Assembly (NCBI RefSeq): GCF_004322755.1
Contig: NZ_CP036401.1
Location: 4,154,001 to 4,218,000, forward strand
DNA length: 64,000 nucleotides
Source: Pseudoduganella albidiflava
GTDB lineage: Bacteria; Pseudomonadota; Gammaproteobacteria; Burkholderiales; Burkholderiaceae_D
Reading direction: 5' to 3'
In this document: in pieces, positions 34,253-45,461 of the stretch
Numbering within the stretch: position 1 is the stretch's first letter
How the letters are laid out: each line of letters starts with the position of its first letter
The notes under the pieces: model-generated
Seen by the model: the letters and a program-made list of their open reading frames with translations, nothing else
Told to the model about the DNA's origin: nothing
Databases searched by the model: none
Made by a program: the position numbers and the translations under genes

Positions 34253-34693
34253 ATGCCTGTCGATAAAGTAAATGAAAACGATCTACCCCGTCTTTTCGAT
34301 GTCTGGGAACAATCCGTGCGTGCGACGCATGATTTCCTCAGCGAAGAGGGTATCCGCGATCTGGTACCCCTGGTACGTCAGATTCTGCAAAAGTTCGCGC
34401 CGCTGTACTGCCTGCGCGATACCGCAAACCAGCCCTTCGCGTTTATCGGTGTAGCGGACGGCAATATCGAGATGTTGTTCGTGCATCCCGAGCATCGCGG
34501 CGGCGGCGCAGGTCGCACATTGATTCATTTCGCCGTCAGCCATCTGAACGCAACAAAGGTGGATGTCAACGAACAGAATCACCAGGCCGTCGGGTTCTAC
34601 GCAAGGATGGGCTTCCGGATGGTCGGGCGCTCCGAGAAGGACCCCTTTGGGCAGCCGTATCCGCTATTGCACCTTGCACTGCCGGGAAAATAG
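34253..34693 (+). CDS. GNAT-family N-acetyltransferase
   Basis: 146 residues, full-length GNAT domain. The acetyl-CoA-binding loop is EHRGGGAGRTLIHFAV, and the C-terminal part has the VDVNEQNHQAVGFYARMGF motif usual for this superfamily; the tail (GRSEKDPFGQPYPLLHLAL) resembles YjaB-like acetyltransferases. Start ATG 34253 has AAGGA at good spacing. The substrate is unknown. It lies at the edge of the accessory stretch, next to a decayed toxin gene. Confidence 0.85.
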   Translation: MPVDKVNENDLPRLFDVWEQSVRATHDFLSEEGIRDLVPLVRQILQKFAPLYCLRDTANQPFAFIGVADGNIEMLFVHPEHRGGGAGRTLIHFAVSHLNATKVDVNEQNHQAVGFYARMGFRMVGRSEKDPFGQPYPLLHLALPGK

Positions 34694-34735
34694 CTTCAGT
34701 GGGCGGCAGCAGTACGAAAGATGACTCGACTTCCC

Positions 34736-34843
34736 GGGGTGCGCGATGGGAGGAACAGAGCCACGATCTTCCTCGGGCGCCACCCAATAGATTTCGCCAC
34801 GCTGGATCTGTTGATTGCCGTGCAAAGTAGAGTTGTCAGCCAT
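34736..34843 (-). pseudogene. Truncated PemK/MazF-type toxin gene
   Basis: An ATG at 34843 opens a frame reading MADNSTLHGNQQ then IQRGEIYWVAPEEDRGSVPPIAHP, the N-terminal beta strands of a PemK/MazF-like endoribonuclease (RGEIYWV...P..G). After about 36 residues the similarity ends and the frame runs into unrelated sequence, so the toxin core is lost. No antitoxin is seen nearby. It sits at the junction between the accessory stretch and the benzoate operon. Confidence 0.6.
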
Positions 34844-34880
34844 GGTGCGATCATAGTGCAAGCGCGATCCCTGCTGCCAA

Positions 34881-36218
34881 TTACGCGGAGACCCCGACGA
34901 CACGCTCCACCGCCGAAGCCGACCGCCCATGCCGGATCAGCGAGACCGCGATCGTCGCGACCACGGCGGGCACCGCGATGGCGGCGAAGTTCTGCTGCAG
35001 CGGCAATGCCATGCCGACCAGCGTACCGATCACGATCGGCGCGAGGATCGCACCGCTGCGGCCGACGCCGGAGGCCCAGCCGATGCCGGTGGCCCGCACC
35101 GCCGCCGGGTAGAACTGGCCAGCGTACGCATAGGTGACGATCTGCGTACCGATGGTCGACGCGCCGGCCAGCCCGACCAGCAGGAACAGCACCGGCGTGG
35201 ATACCGGGTAGCCCAGCAGCGTGATCGACACGGCGGCCAGCGCATACATCCCCATCAGCACGTACTTGATATGGCAGCGGTCGGCCAGCCAGCCGCCGCC
35301 GACAGCGCCGATCACGGCGCCGAAGTTCAGCACCAGCACGAACGTCAGCGCCGAGCCGAGGCTGTAGCCGGCGCCCGCCATCAGTTTCGTCAGCCAGGAG
35401 CTCAGCGCATACACCATGAACAGGCACATGAAAAAGGCGATCCAGAACATCACGGTGGAAAAGCCGCGGCCATCCCTGAACAGCTGGCTGATCGGCGTGC
35501 CCGCCGCGGCACCATCGGAAGCCAGCGCATACGAGTCTCCCTGCTGCGGCACGAACGACGGCTCCAGCCGGCGCGCGATCTCCTGCACTTCGGCGATGCG
35601 GCCCTGGCGGACCAGGAACGCCATCGATTCCGGCAGCGCCTTCAGCACGAAGGGAATCAGCAGCACCGGCACGCCGGCGGCCAGGAACACGGATTGCCAG
35701 CCCCACGCTTCCAGCATGCCCTTGCCCAGCAACGCCGCCAGCATGCCGCCCACCGCGTAGCCGGAGAACATCAGCGTGACGAGCGTCGCGCGGATCTTCT
35801 TCGGCGAGTACTCGGTCATCTGCGCCACCACGTTCGGCATCACGCCGCCGATGCCGAGGCCGGCCAGGAAACGCATCGCGCTGAACACATAGGGATCGTT
35901 CGTCAGGCCCGCCGCGGCCGTGAACACGGAAAACAGCGCCAGGCAGATGGCGATGGCGGCGCGGCGGCCGATCCGGTCGGCGATGGTGCCGAGGAAGATG
36001 GCGCCGAACATCATGCCGAACAGCGCCGAGCTGACCATGAAGCCGGCGCTTTGCGCCGTCACGCCCATGTCCTTCATGATCGACGGGAGCGCGATGCCGG
36101 CCACGGCCAGGTCGTAGCCGTCGCAGATGATGATGATGGCGCACCACGCCAGGATGCCGCCGTGGTAGCGGTTGAAGCGGGCCTTGTCCGCCAGTTGCTG
36201 AAGGTCGATTTGCCGCAT
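34881..36218 (-). CDS. benK: Aromatic acid:H+ symporter, MFS (BenK-like)
   Basis: 445 residues with 12 predicted helices and the AAHS-family signatures: DGYDLAVAGIALPSI in helix 1 (the aspartate in the DGYD motif is needed for aromatic-acid transport) and GTIADRIGRR in loop 2-3. It imports benzoate by proton symport. It is the last gene of the ben-cat operon, 84 bp after benE, with AGGAG before ATG 36218. The operon thus carries two benzoate carriers of different families. Confidence 0.88.
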   Translation of the reverse strand: MRQIDLQQLADKARFNRYHGGILAWCAIIIICDGYDLAVAGIALPSIMKDMGVTAQSAGFMVSSALFGMMFGAIFLGTIADRIGRRAAIAICLALFSVFTAAAGLTNDPYVFSAMRFLAGLGIGGVMPNVVAQMTEYSPKKIRATLVTLMFSGYAVGGMLAALLGKGMLEAWGWQSVFLAAGVPVLLIPFVLKALPESMAFLVRQGRIAEVQEIARRLEPSFVPQQGDSYALASDGAAAGTPISQLFRDGRGFSTVMFWIAFFMCLFMVYALSSWLTKLMAGAGYSLGSALTFVLVLNFGAVIGAVGGGWLADRCHIKYVLMGMYALAAVSITLLGYPVSTPVLFLLVGLAGASTIGTQIVTYAYAGQFYPAAVRATGIGWASGVGRSGAILAPIVIGTLVGMALPLQQNFAAIAVPAVVATIAVSLIRHGRSASAVERVVGVSA

Positions 36219-36302
36219 GATTCGTGTCTCCTTGGATGTTTGGATAGTCGTCGTTTCGAATCGCTGTATTGACGTTTTTTCTAGAGGCTGGTGCGGTCCT
36301 CC

Positions 36303-37493
36303 TTATTCGCGGGTCAGCAGGAGATGCGCGGCGATGCCGATCGCGATGCCCCAGAAAGCGGCGCCCAGGCCGAGGAACGTCATGCCTGACGCGGTGGCGA
36401 CAAACGTGACCAGGCCCGCATCGCGGTCGCGCGCGGCCAACATGGCGCCCACGTTGGCCGCGATCGGCCCCAGCAAGGCGAGCCCCGCGACGGTGGCCAC
36501 CAGTTCCTTCGGCAGCGCCGCGAACAGCGTGACGATCGAGCCGGCGCACAATCCCGCCAGCAGGTAGAACACACCGTTGGCCACCCCGGCGATGTAGCGC
36601 TTGCGCGGGTCTTCATGCGCATCCGGGCCGGTGCACATCGCCGCCGTAATCGCGGCGATGGCGATCGTGATGCCACCGGTGGCGGCGACCAGCAGGGACG
36701 CCAGGCTGTTGACCACCATCACTGGCCTGGCGGGCAAGTCGTAGCCGGAGGTCTTCAGCAACGCGATGCCGGGCAGGTATTGCCCCGTCAGCGTGACGAG
36801 GACCAGTGGCAGCGCGAGGCTGAAGGTGCTGCCCAGCGACCATTCGGGCGCGACCAGCACCGGCACGGCGAGCGCCAGGCCGACGTGGCTGAAGTCCGTC
36901 CGGCCCGCCGCGAGCGCGAGGGCGACGCCGGCCGCCAGCACGGCGACCACCGTATAGCGGGGCAGCATGCGCCGGCACAGCAGGTAGGCCGCGATCATGC
37001 CGATCGCCACCACGGGCAGGCTGCCCACGCTCCGGAAGGCATTCAACCCGAACGGGAGCAGGATGCCGGCCATCATGCCGGCCGCCACGCCGTGCGGGAT
37101 ATGTCGCATGATGCGGTCGACGCTGCCGGTGAGCCCGAGCAGCAGCAGGATCGCCGCCGCCGTGATATAGGCGCCGATCGCCTCGGCCACGGAAAGCGCC
37201 GGGAACAGCGTGATCAGTAGCGCCGTGCCGGGCGCCGACCAGGCAGTGATGACGGGCACCCGGTAGCGGAGGCTGAGGAAGATGCCGGTCACGCCGGCAC
37301 CGATCGAAATGCCCCACACCCACGAGGCGAAGGTGGCCGCATCCACCTGCGCCGCCTGGCCCGCCTGGTAGAAGATCGCCAGCGGGCCGGCGAACGACAC
37401 CAGCACCGCGAGGAAGCCCGCCACGATCGCCGGCAGCGGCAGCGCGCGCGCCGCCACGCCGGCCGGGGCGTCCGGCCGAACCGTCTCGCTCAT
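36303..37493 (-). CDS. benE: Benzoate/H+ symporter BenE
   Basis: 396 residues, 12 hydrophobic segments of the benzoate:H+ symporter family (LPAIVAGFLAVLVSFAGPLAIFYQA at the start; GISIGAGVTGIFLSLRYRVPVITAWSAPGTALL). It imports benzoate. ATG 37493 follows GAGG and lies 7 bp after the pcaD stop, so it is co-translated with the catabolic genes. Confidence 0.93.
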   Translation of the reverse strand: MSETVRPDAPAGVAARALPLPAIVAGFLAVLVSFAGPLAIFYQAGQAAQVDAATFASWVWGISIGAGVTGIFLSLRYRVPVITAWSAPGTALLITLFPALSVAEAIGAYITAAAILLLLGLTGSVDRIMRHIPHGVAAGMMAGILLPFGLNAFRSVGSLPVVAIGMIAAYLLCRRMLPRYTVVAVLAAGVALALAAGRTDFSHVGLALAVPVLVAPEWSLGSTFSLALPLVLVTLTGQYLPGIALLKTSGYDLPARPVMVVNSLASLLVAATGGITIAIAAITAAMCTGPDAHEDPRKRYIAGVANGVFYLLAGLCAGSIVTLFAALPKELVATVAGLALLGPIAANVGAMLAARDRDAGLVTFVATASGMTFLGLGAAFWGIAIGIAAHLLLTRE

Positions 37494-37500
37494 GGTGGCC

Positions 37501-38280
37501 TCAGGAGTGAAGGAAGGACTGGATTTCCCGCGTGAAGACGGCGGGTACTTCGATGCTCGACAGGTGCGATGCCGGCAGCGTGACGAGCCTGGCGTCCCGG
37601 ATACGCGTGCACAGCGCGACACCTTCCGCGACGGTGGTCACCGGATCGGCTTCGCCGGCGATCACCAGCACCGGCGCCGTGATGGCGCGGATGTCGTCGC
37701 CCAGGTCGGCGTCGGCCAGCGCATCGCAGCAGGCCGCATACCCTTCCGGTGACTGCCGGCGCAAGGTGCGCTGCAGCGGCTCGATGGTGGCGCGGTCTTC
37801 CGCCGCGAACGCCGGCGTGAACCAGCGCGCGGGCGAGGTGGAGGCGATCGTCGCCAGGCCATCCTCGCGCACCGCCTCGGCGCGGCTGCGCCAGCCGGCC
37901 GCCGTGCCGATGCGCGCCGCCGTGTTGGCCAGCACCAGCCGGTTCACGCGGTGCGGCGCATAGAGCCCCAGGCATTGCGCGACCAGCCCGCCCATCGACA
38001 GGCCGACCACGTGCGCACTGCCAATGGCGAGATGGTCCAGCAAGCCCAGCGCGTCGTTGGCCAGCAGCTCCAGGCTGTACGGTCCCGGTGGCGCGCCGGA
38101 TGCGCCATGGCCGCGCGTGTCGTAGCGCACCACGTAGAAGCAGCGCGACAGCGCATCGGCCTGCGCATCCCACATCGTGTGATCCGTGCCCAGCGAATTG
38201 CACATCAGTACGGCGGGATTGCGCCGGTCGCCATCGGTCCGGTAGCGGCAGGCCGCGCCGTTGAGTTCAATGGTGTTCAT
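37501..38280 (-). CDS. pcaD: 3-Oxoadipate enol-lactonase
   Basis: 259 residues, alpha/beta hydrolase. Nucleophile Ser in the elbow GLSMGG, acid Asp in IAGEADPVT and His in LPASHLSSIE. The sequence style (NSLGTDHTMWDAQ, VRYDTRGHGASGAPPGPYSL) is that of PcaD/CatD enzymes that open 3-oxoadipate enol-lactone to 3-oxoadipate. Its ATG overlaps the benD stop (ATGA). Having the lactonase here completes the ring-cleavage branch through to 3-oxoadipate. The thiolase and CoA-transferase genes (pcaF, pcaIJ) are not in the window. Confidence 0.92.
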   Translation of the reverse strand: MNTIELNGAACRYRTDGDRRNPAVLMCNSLGTDHTMWDAQADALSRCFYVVRYDTRGHGASGAPPGPYSLELLANDALGLLDHLAIGSAHVVGLSMGGLVAQCLGLYAPHRVNRLVLANTAARIGTAAGWRSRAEAVREDGLATIASTSPARWFTPAFAAEDRATIEPLQRTLRRQSPEGYAACCDALADADLGDDIRAITAPVLVIAGEADPVTTVAEGVALCTRIRDARLVTLPASHLSSIEVPAVFTREIQSFLHS

Positions 38281-39077
38281 CCCTGGTCCCCGCCGCCCAC
38301 CGGCAGCACGCTGCCCGTGATATAGGACGCTTCGTCGGAAGCCAGGAAAAGGATGGCGCCGACCTGCTCGTCGATGGTGCCGTAGCGGTGCATCGGGCTG
38401 CTGGCGATGGTCTGGTCGACGATGCCCTGGTACCACGCCTGCTCCTGCGCGCTGAGCGGGGCCGGATTGCGCGGCACCACGCGCGGTGGTGCCGCCGTGC
38501 CGCCGGTGGCCACCGCGTTGACGCGGATGCCATCTTGCGCATGTTCCAGCGCGAGGCTGGCGGTCAGCGCGTTGACGCCGCCCTTCGCCGCCGAATAGGG
38601 AATCCGGTAGATGCCGCGCGTGGCGATCGAGGAGATGTTGACGATGGCGCCGCCGCGCTGTTCGATCATCGCCGGCAGCACGGCCCGGCAGCACCACAGC
38701 GTGGGGAACAGCGAGCGCCGGATCTCCGCCTCGATCTGTTCTTCGGCGTATTCCTGGTAGGGCTTGGCCCAGATGGTGCCGCCGACATTGTTGATCAACA
38801 CATCGACGCGGCCGAGCTCGGCCAGCGCCTGGTCGACGACGGCTACCGCGCCCGCATAGGTTTCCAGATCCGACCGCACGACCGATACCTGCGCCCGGAG
38901 CTCGGCGCATTCGGCGGCCACTTCCAGTACCAGCCCGGCACGGTCGGCCAGTACCAGTTGCGCTCCCTCGCGCGCGGCGGCCAGCGCCGCGCCGCGGCCG
39001 ATGCCCTGCGCGGCCCCGGTCACGATCACGACCTTGCCGCGGAAACGTTCACGCGGCGTCCTTGCTTCATCCGTCAT
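38277..39077 (-). CDS. benD: Benzoate diol dehydrogenase (SDR)
   Basis: 266 residues, classical short-chain dehydrogenase: cofactor motif TGAAQGIGRG near residue 20, NNVGG, catalytic Ser (NISSIATRG), and Tyr-X3-Lys in PYSAAKGG. It oxidises the cis-diol of benzoate to catechol with release of CO2 and NADH. ATG 39077 has AGGAG upstream; it starts one base after the benC stop and overlaps pcaD by 4 bp. Confidence 0.94.
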   Translation of the reverse strand: MTDEARTPRERFRGKVVIVTGAAQGIGRGAALAAAREGAQLVLADRAGLVLEVAAECAELRAQVSVVRSDLETYAGAVAVVDQALAELGRVDVLINNVGGTIWAKPYQEYAEEQIEAEIRRSLFPTLWCCRAVLPAMIEQRGGAIVNISSIATRGIYRIPYSAAKGGVNALTASLALEHAQDGIRVNAVATGGTAAPPRVVPRNPAPLSAQEQAWYQGIVDQTIASSPMHRYGTIDEQVGAILFLASDEASYITGSVLPVGGGDQG

Positions 39078-39078
39078 C

Positions 39079-42007
<2,929 letters not shown>

Positions 42008-42018
42008 GGCAATGCTCC

Positions 42019-42954
42019 TCAGGCGGCGGCGCGGGCGCGTTCGACATCGGCGGCCGGTGCGGCCGCGCTGTCGGCATGCAGGCGGAAGTCGAAGTCGATC
42101 GATGCGAACGGCTGCTTCAGGTCCTTCGCGGCGATGGCGGCCGGGTCTTCCACGCGCACCACCGGCGGCACCAGGCCTTCGCGGCTGGCGAACGCGAAGT
42201 CGTCCCACAGGTATTCGTCGCCATCGATGTTGATCTGCGTGGTCAGCTTGCGGTGGCCGTCGGCGGAAACAAAGAAGTGGATGTGCGCCGGGCGCTGGCC
42301 GTGGCGGCCCAGCAGGTCGAGCAGCTGCTGCGTGCTGCCGCCCGGAGGACAGCCGTAGCCCTTCGGCATGATGGTGCGGAACTGGTAGCGGCCCTGGTCG
42401 TCGGCGACGATCGTGCGGCGCAGGTTGAACGGCGACTGCGACTGGTCGAAGTGCGAGTAATTGCCCAGCAGGTTCGCATGCCACACCTCCACCTGCGCGC
42501 CCGGGACCGGCCGGCCGTTCTCGCCGTAGACGGTGCCCTGCATGAACAGCACTTCGGCCCGGTCGCTTTCGGTACCGTCGTCGAGCCGCGCGCTGCCCTG
42601 GCAGACCGGCGCGCCGGCCACGTACAGCGGGCCTTCGATGGTGCGCGGCGTGCCGCCTTCCAGGCCGGCTTTCGCATCGGCCAGGTCGGCGCGGATGTCC
42701 ATGAAGCGTTCAAGGCCCAGGCCCGGCGTCAGCAGGCCCAGTTCATTGTTCGCGCCGGCGGCCGAGAAGTACTCGAGGCCTTTCCAGAATTCGTTCGGCG
42801 TGATGTCCAGGTCCTCGATCGCCTTGCACAGGTCGCCCACCAGGCGCACCACGATCTGCTGCACGCGGGGATTGGCCGGGCGGATCGCCGATGCCACGAT
42901 CCAGCTGTGCACGAGCTGGTCGATGTCGCCGTGGGTCATATTGGTATGGTTCAT
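42019..42954 (-). CDS. catA: Catechol 1,2-dioxygenase
   Basis: 311 residues. Intradiol dioxygenase with the iron ligands in place: Tyr in LLGNYSHFD, Tyr in [13 protein letters not shown], and the two His of [10 protein letters not shown]. The N-terminal helical dimerisation domain ([27 protein letters not shown]) is also present. It opens catechol to cis,cis-muconate. It sits 21 bp after catC and 11 bp before benA, joining the cat and ben blocks. Confidence 0.96.
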   Translation of the reverse strand: MNHTNMTHGDIDQLVHSWIVASAIRPANPRVQQIVVRLVGDLCKAIEDLDITPNEFWKGLEYFSAAGANNELGLLTPGLGLERFMDIRADLADAKAGLEGGTPRTIEGPLYVAGAPVCQGSARLDDGTESDRAEVLFMQGTVYGENGRPVPGAQVEVWHANLLGNYSHFDQSQSPFNLRRTIVADDQGRYQFRTIMPKGYGCPPGGSTQQLLDLLGRHGQRPAHIHFFVSADGHRKLTTQINIDGDEYLWDDFAFASREGLVPPVVRVEDPAAIAAKDLKQPFASIDFDFRLHADSAAAPAADVERARAAA

Positions 42955-42975
42955 GATTGTCTCCTTGTGTTCTGG

Positions 42976-43266
42976 TCAAAAGTCGTTGGTGCGGATCGAG
43001 GACGGGTGCCGGCACAGCGGCGTGACATCGATCTTCATGTAGGGGAACAGCGGCAGCGACATCAGCAGCGCATGCAGCTCTTCGTTGCCGCCGACGTCGA
43101 AGATGCTGACGTTGGCGTACTGCCCGGCGATGCGCCACAGGTGGCGCCACTTGCCCTCTTCCTGCAGGCGCTGCGCCAGCGCCTTCTCGTCGGCCTTCAA
43201 TTGCGCGGCCTGCCCGGCCGGCATCGCGGCCGGCAACTGGACATCCATCCGGACATGGAACAGCAT
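42976..43266 (-). CDS. catC: Muconolactone delta-isomerase
   Basis: 96 residues, the standard size. Family segments MLFHVRMDVQLPAAMP, KWRHLWRIAGQYANVSIFDV and LPLFPYMKIDVTPLCRHPS are all present. It shifts the double bond of muconolactone to give 3-oxoadipate enol-lactone; the enzyme is a ring-shaped decamer in other bacteria. It lies between catB (10 bp) and catA (21 bp). Confidence 0.96.
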   Translation of the reverse strand: MLFHVRMDVQLPAAMPAGQAAQLKADEKALAQRLQEEGKWRHLWRIAGQYANVSIFDVGGNEELHALLMSLPLFPYMKIDVTPLCRHPSSIRTNDF

Positions 43267-43276
43267 GGTGTTCTCC

Positions 43277-44386
43277 TTATTTGCGCGACAGCCGGTGCAG
43301 CTTGTCGGTATCGATGGTCACGCCCAGGCCGGGCCCGGACGGCACTTCCAGCATGAAATCGCGGTACACCAGCGGCTCGCGCAGCACTTCCTCGGTCAGC
43401 AGCAGCGGGCCGAACAGCTCGGTATCCCACGACAGGTCGGCGAAGGTGGCGCACAGCTGGGCGGTGGCGGCGGTGCCGATGCCGCCTTCCAGCATCGTGC
43501 CGCCATACAGGCCGATGCCGGCCAGTTGCGCCACCGCGGCAACCTGCTGGGCCGGCACCAGGCCGCCCGATTGCGCGATCTTCACGGCGAAGACGTCGGC
43601 GCCTTCGCTGCGCGCGATATTGAAGGCGTCGACCGGACCATGCAGCGCTTCGTCGGCCATCAGCGCCACGTCGAAGCGGCGCGCCAGGCGGCGCATCGCT
43701 TCGCGGTTCTCGGCGCGCACCGGCTGCTCGATGAGGTCCACGCCGCCGTCCTGCAGGGCGGCGATGCCGCGTACGGCCTGCAGCTCGCTCCATGCCTGGT
43801 TGACATCGACCCGCACGCTGGCGGCATCGCCCAGCGCGCGCTTGATGGCCAGCACGTGGGTCACGTCGTCGTTCACGCTGCGGGCACCGATCTTCAGCTT
43901 GAAGATGCGGTGGCGGCGCAGTTCCAGCATCTTTTCGGCTTCGGCGATGTCCTTCGCGGTATCGCCGGAAGCCAGGGTCCACGCCACCGGCAGGGCGTCG
44001 CGGACGCGGCCGCCCAGCAGTTCACTGACCGGCACGCCCAGGCGGCGGCCCTGCGCATCGAGCAGCGCGGTCTCGATGGCGCACTTGGCGAAACGGTTGC
44101 CCTGGATCGCCTTGCGCACCTTCGCCATCGCTTTCGCGACCGCGCCGGCATCCATGCCGACCAGCAGCGGCGCGATGTGCGCGTCGATGTTGGCCTTGAT
44201 GCTTTCCGGGCTTTCCTCGCCGTAGGCCAGGCCGCCGATCGTGGTGCCCTCGCCCCAGCCTTCGATGCCGTCGGCGCAGCGGATGCGCACCAGCACCAGC
44301 GTCTGCGTATGCATGGTGGCCACGGACAGCTTGTGCGGCCGGATCGTCGGCACGTCCACGAGGTAGGTTGTGATGTTGGAGATCAT
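43277..44386 (-). CDS. catB: Muconate cycloisomerase
   Basis: 369 residues, enolase superfamily. The KLKIG motif (the K-x-K pair with the catalytic base, about residue 163), metal ligands in VRVDVNQAW, IEQPV and DEAL, and a second base in AVKIAQSGG are intact. It converts cis,cis-muconate to muconolactone, using Mn2+. It is the first gene of the ten-gene operon that runs to benK and is divergent from the LysR regulator. Confidence 0.95.
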   Translation of the reverse strand: MISNITTYLVDVPTIRPHKLSVATMHTQTLVLVRIRCADGIEGWGEGTTIGGLAYGEESPESIKANIDAHIAPLLVGMDAGAVAKAMAKVRKAIQGNRFAKCAIETALLDAQGRRLGVPVSELLGGRVRDALPVAWTLASGDTAKDIAEAEKMLELRRHRIFKLKIGARSVNDDVTHVLAIKRALGDAASVRVDVNQAWSELQAVRGIAALQDGGVDLIEQPVRAENREAMRRLARRFDVALMADEALHGPVDAFNIARSEGADVFAVKIAQSGGLVPAQQVAAVAQLAGIGLYGGTMLEGGIGTAATAQLCATFADLSWDTELFGPLLLTEEVLREPLVYRDFMLEVPSGPGLGVTIDTDKLHRLSRK

Positions 44387-44420
44387 ATTCAGTCAGTATG
44401 GTTTGGGGCGGTATGAGTAC

Positions 44421-44448
44421 AATATGCCCCGTACGGGACCCCGTCCAA
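44421..44448 (-). promoter_or_regulatory. Predicted promoter of the cat-ben operon
   Basis: On the minus strand: TTGGAC (44443-44448), 16 bp, CATATT (44421-44426). Predicted transcription start near 44414, leaving a leader of about 28 nt to catB. Confidence 0.6.
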
Positions 44449-44456
44449 CACTGATT

Positions 44457-44484
44457 TGGTATGTTTTCCATACCTGGAAGGTAT
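44457..44484. promoter_or_regulatory. LysR (CatR/BenM-type) binding site
   Basis: ATAC-CTGGAAG-GTAT (44470-44484) is a perfect ATAC-N7-GTAT, the CatM/BenM consensus. It overlaps a second palindrome, GGTATG-TTTTC-CATACC (44457-44473). The consensus is centred about 62 bp upstream of the predicted catB transcription start, the usual activator position, and it lies just 4 bp before the regulator's own start codon, suiting autorepression. Confidence 0.75.
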
Positions 44485-44488
44485 AGTC

Positions 44489-45403
44489 ATGGAGCTGCGC
44501 CACTTGCGCTATTTCGTCGCTGTCGCGGACGAGAAGAACATCACCCGGGCCGCCGAGCGGCTCAACATCGCGCAGCCGCCGCTGAGCCGCCAGATCCAGC
44601 AGCTGGAAGAAGAGCTGGGCGTGGTGCTGATCGAAAAGGGTTCGCGGCCGCTACGGCTGACCGAGGCGGGCCGCTTCTTCCATGCCCATGCCCAGGAACT
44701 GCTCGACAAGGCGCAGGACCTGAAGGCGATGACGCGGCGGGTCGGCAAGATCGAGCGCAAGCTGTCGATCGGCTTCGTGGCCTCGACGCTATACGGGCTG
44801 CTGCCGGAAATCGTGCGGCGCTTTCGCGACCGGTACCAGACGGTGGAGATCAGTTTCCACGAACTGACCACCATCGACCAGCTGAAGGCGCTGAAGGAAG
44901 GCACCATCGACGTCGGCTTCGGCCGGCTGAAGGGGGAAGACGCGGCGATCCGCCGCATCGTGCTGCGCGAGGAGCCGCTGATCGTGGCGCTGCCGGTCGG
45001 CCACCGGCTGACGCAGCAGCCGGGGCCGCTGAGGATGTCCGAACTGATGGACGACCCGCTGATCGTCTACCCGAAAACGCCACGCCCCAGTTTTGCCGAC
45101 CAGGTGCTGGCCACGTTCCGCGAACGGATGCTGGTGCCGCGCCAGGTGATCGAAGTGCGCGAACTGCAGATCGCCATCGGCCTGGTGGGCGCCGGCCAGG
45201 GCATCGCGATCGTGCCGGACAGCCTGCAGGGCATGATCCGCACCGACGTGGTCTACCGGCCGATCGACGACCGGCAGGCCGTGTCGCCCATCATCTTCAG
45301 CGCGCGGGCGATGGACCGCTCCCAGGAACTGGCGGACATGCTGGCCATCATCTACGAGATCTACGAGGAGCGGCACATCGCGTATGTGCCGGAGGCGCTG
45401 TAG
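44489..45403 (+). CDS. catR: LysR-family activator of the cat-ben operon
   Basis: 304 residues. N-terminal winged HTH (MELRHLRYFVAVADEKNITRAAERLNIAQPPLSRQIQQLEEELG) of the CatR/BenM/CbnR branch, followed by the two-lobed effector domain. It should sense cis,cis-muconate (and perhaps benzoate) and activate the divergent operon through the ATAC-N7-GTAT site. ATG 44489 has GGAAGG upstream. CatR and BenM cannot be told apart from sequence alone; one regulator appears to serve both blocks here. Confidence 0.9.
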   Translation: MELRHLRYFVAVADEKNITRAAERLNIAQPPLSRQIQQLEEELGVVLIEKGSRPLRLTEAGRFFHAHAQELLDKAQDLKAMTRRVGKIERKLSIGFVASTLYGLLPEIVRRFRDRYQTVEISFHELTTIDQLKALKEGTIDVGFGRLKGEDAAIRRIVLREEPLIVALPVGHRLTQQPGPLRMSELMDDPLIVYPKTPRPSFADQVLATFRERMLVPRQVIEVRELQIAIGLVGAGQGIAIVPDSLQGMIRTDVVYRPIDDRQAVSPIIFSARAMDRSQELADMLAIIYEIYEERHIAYVPEAL

Positions 45404-45461
45404 GGGACCGAATGCCGATGATCACGTGGCGCTGAACACCGCATCGCTTCCCTGCCATGAT

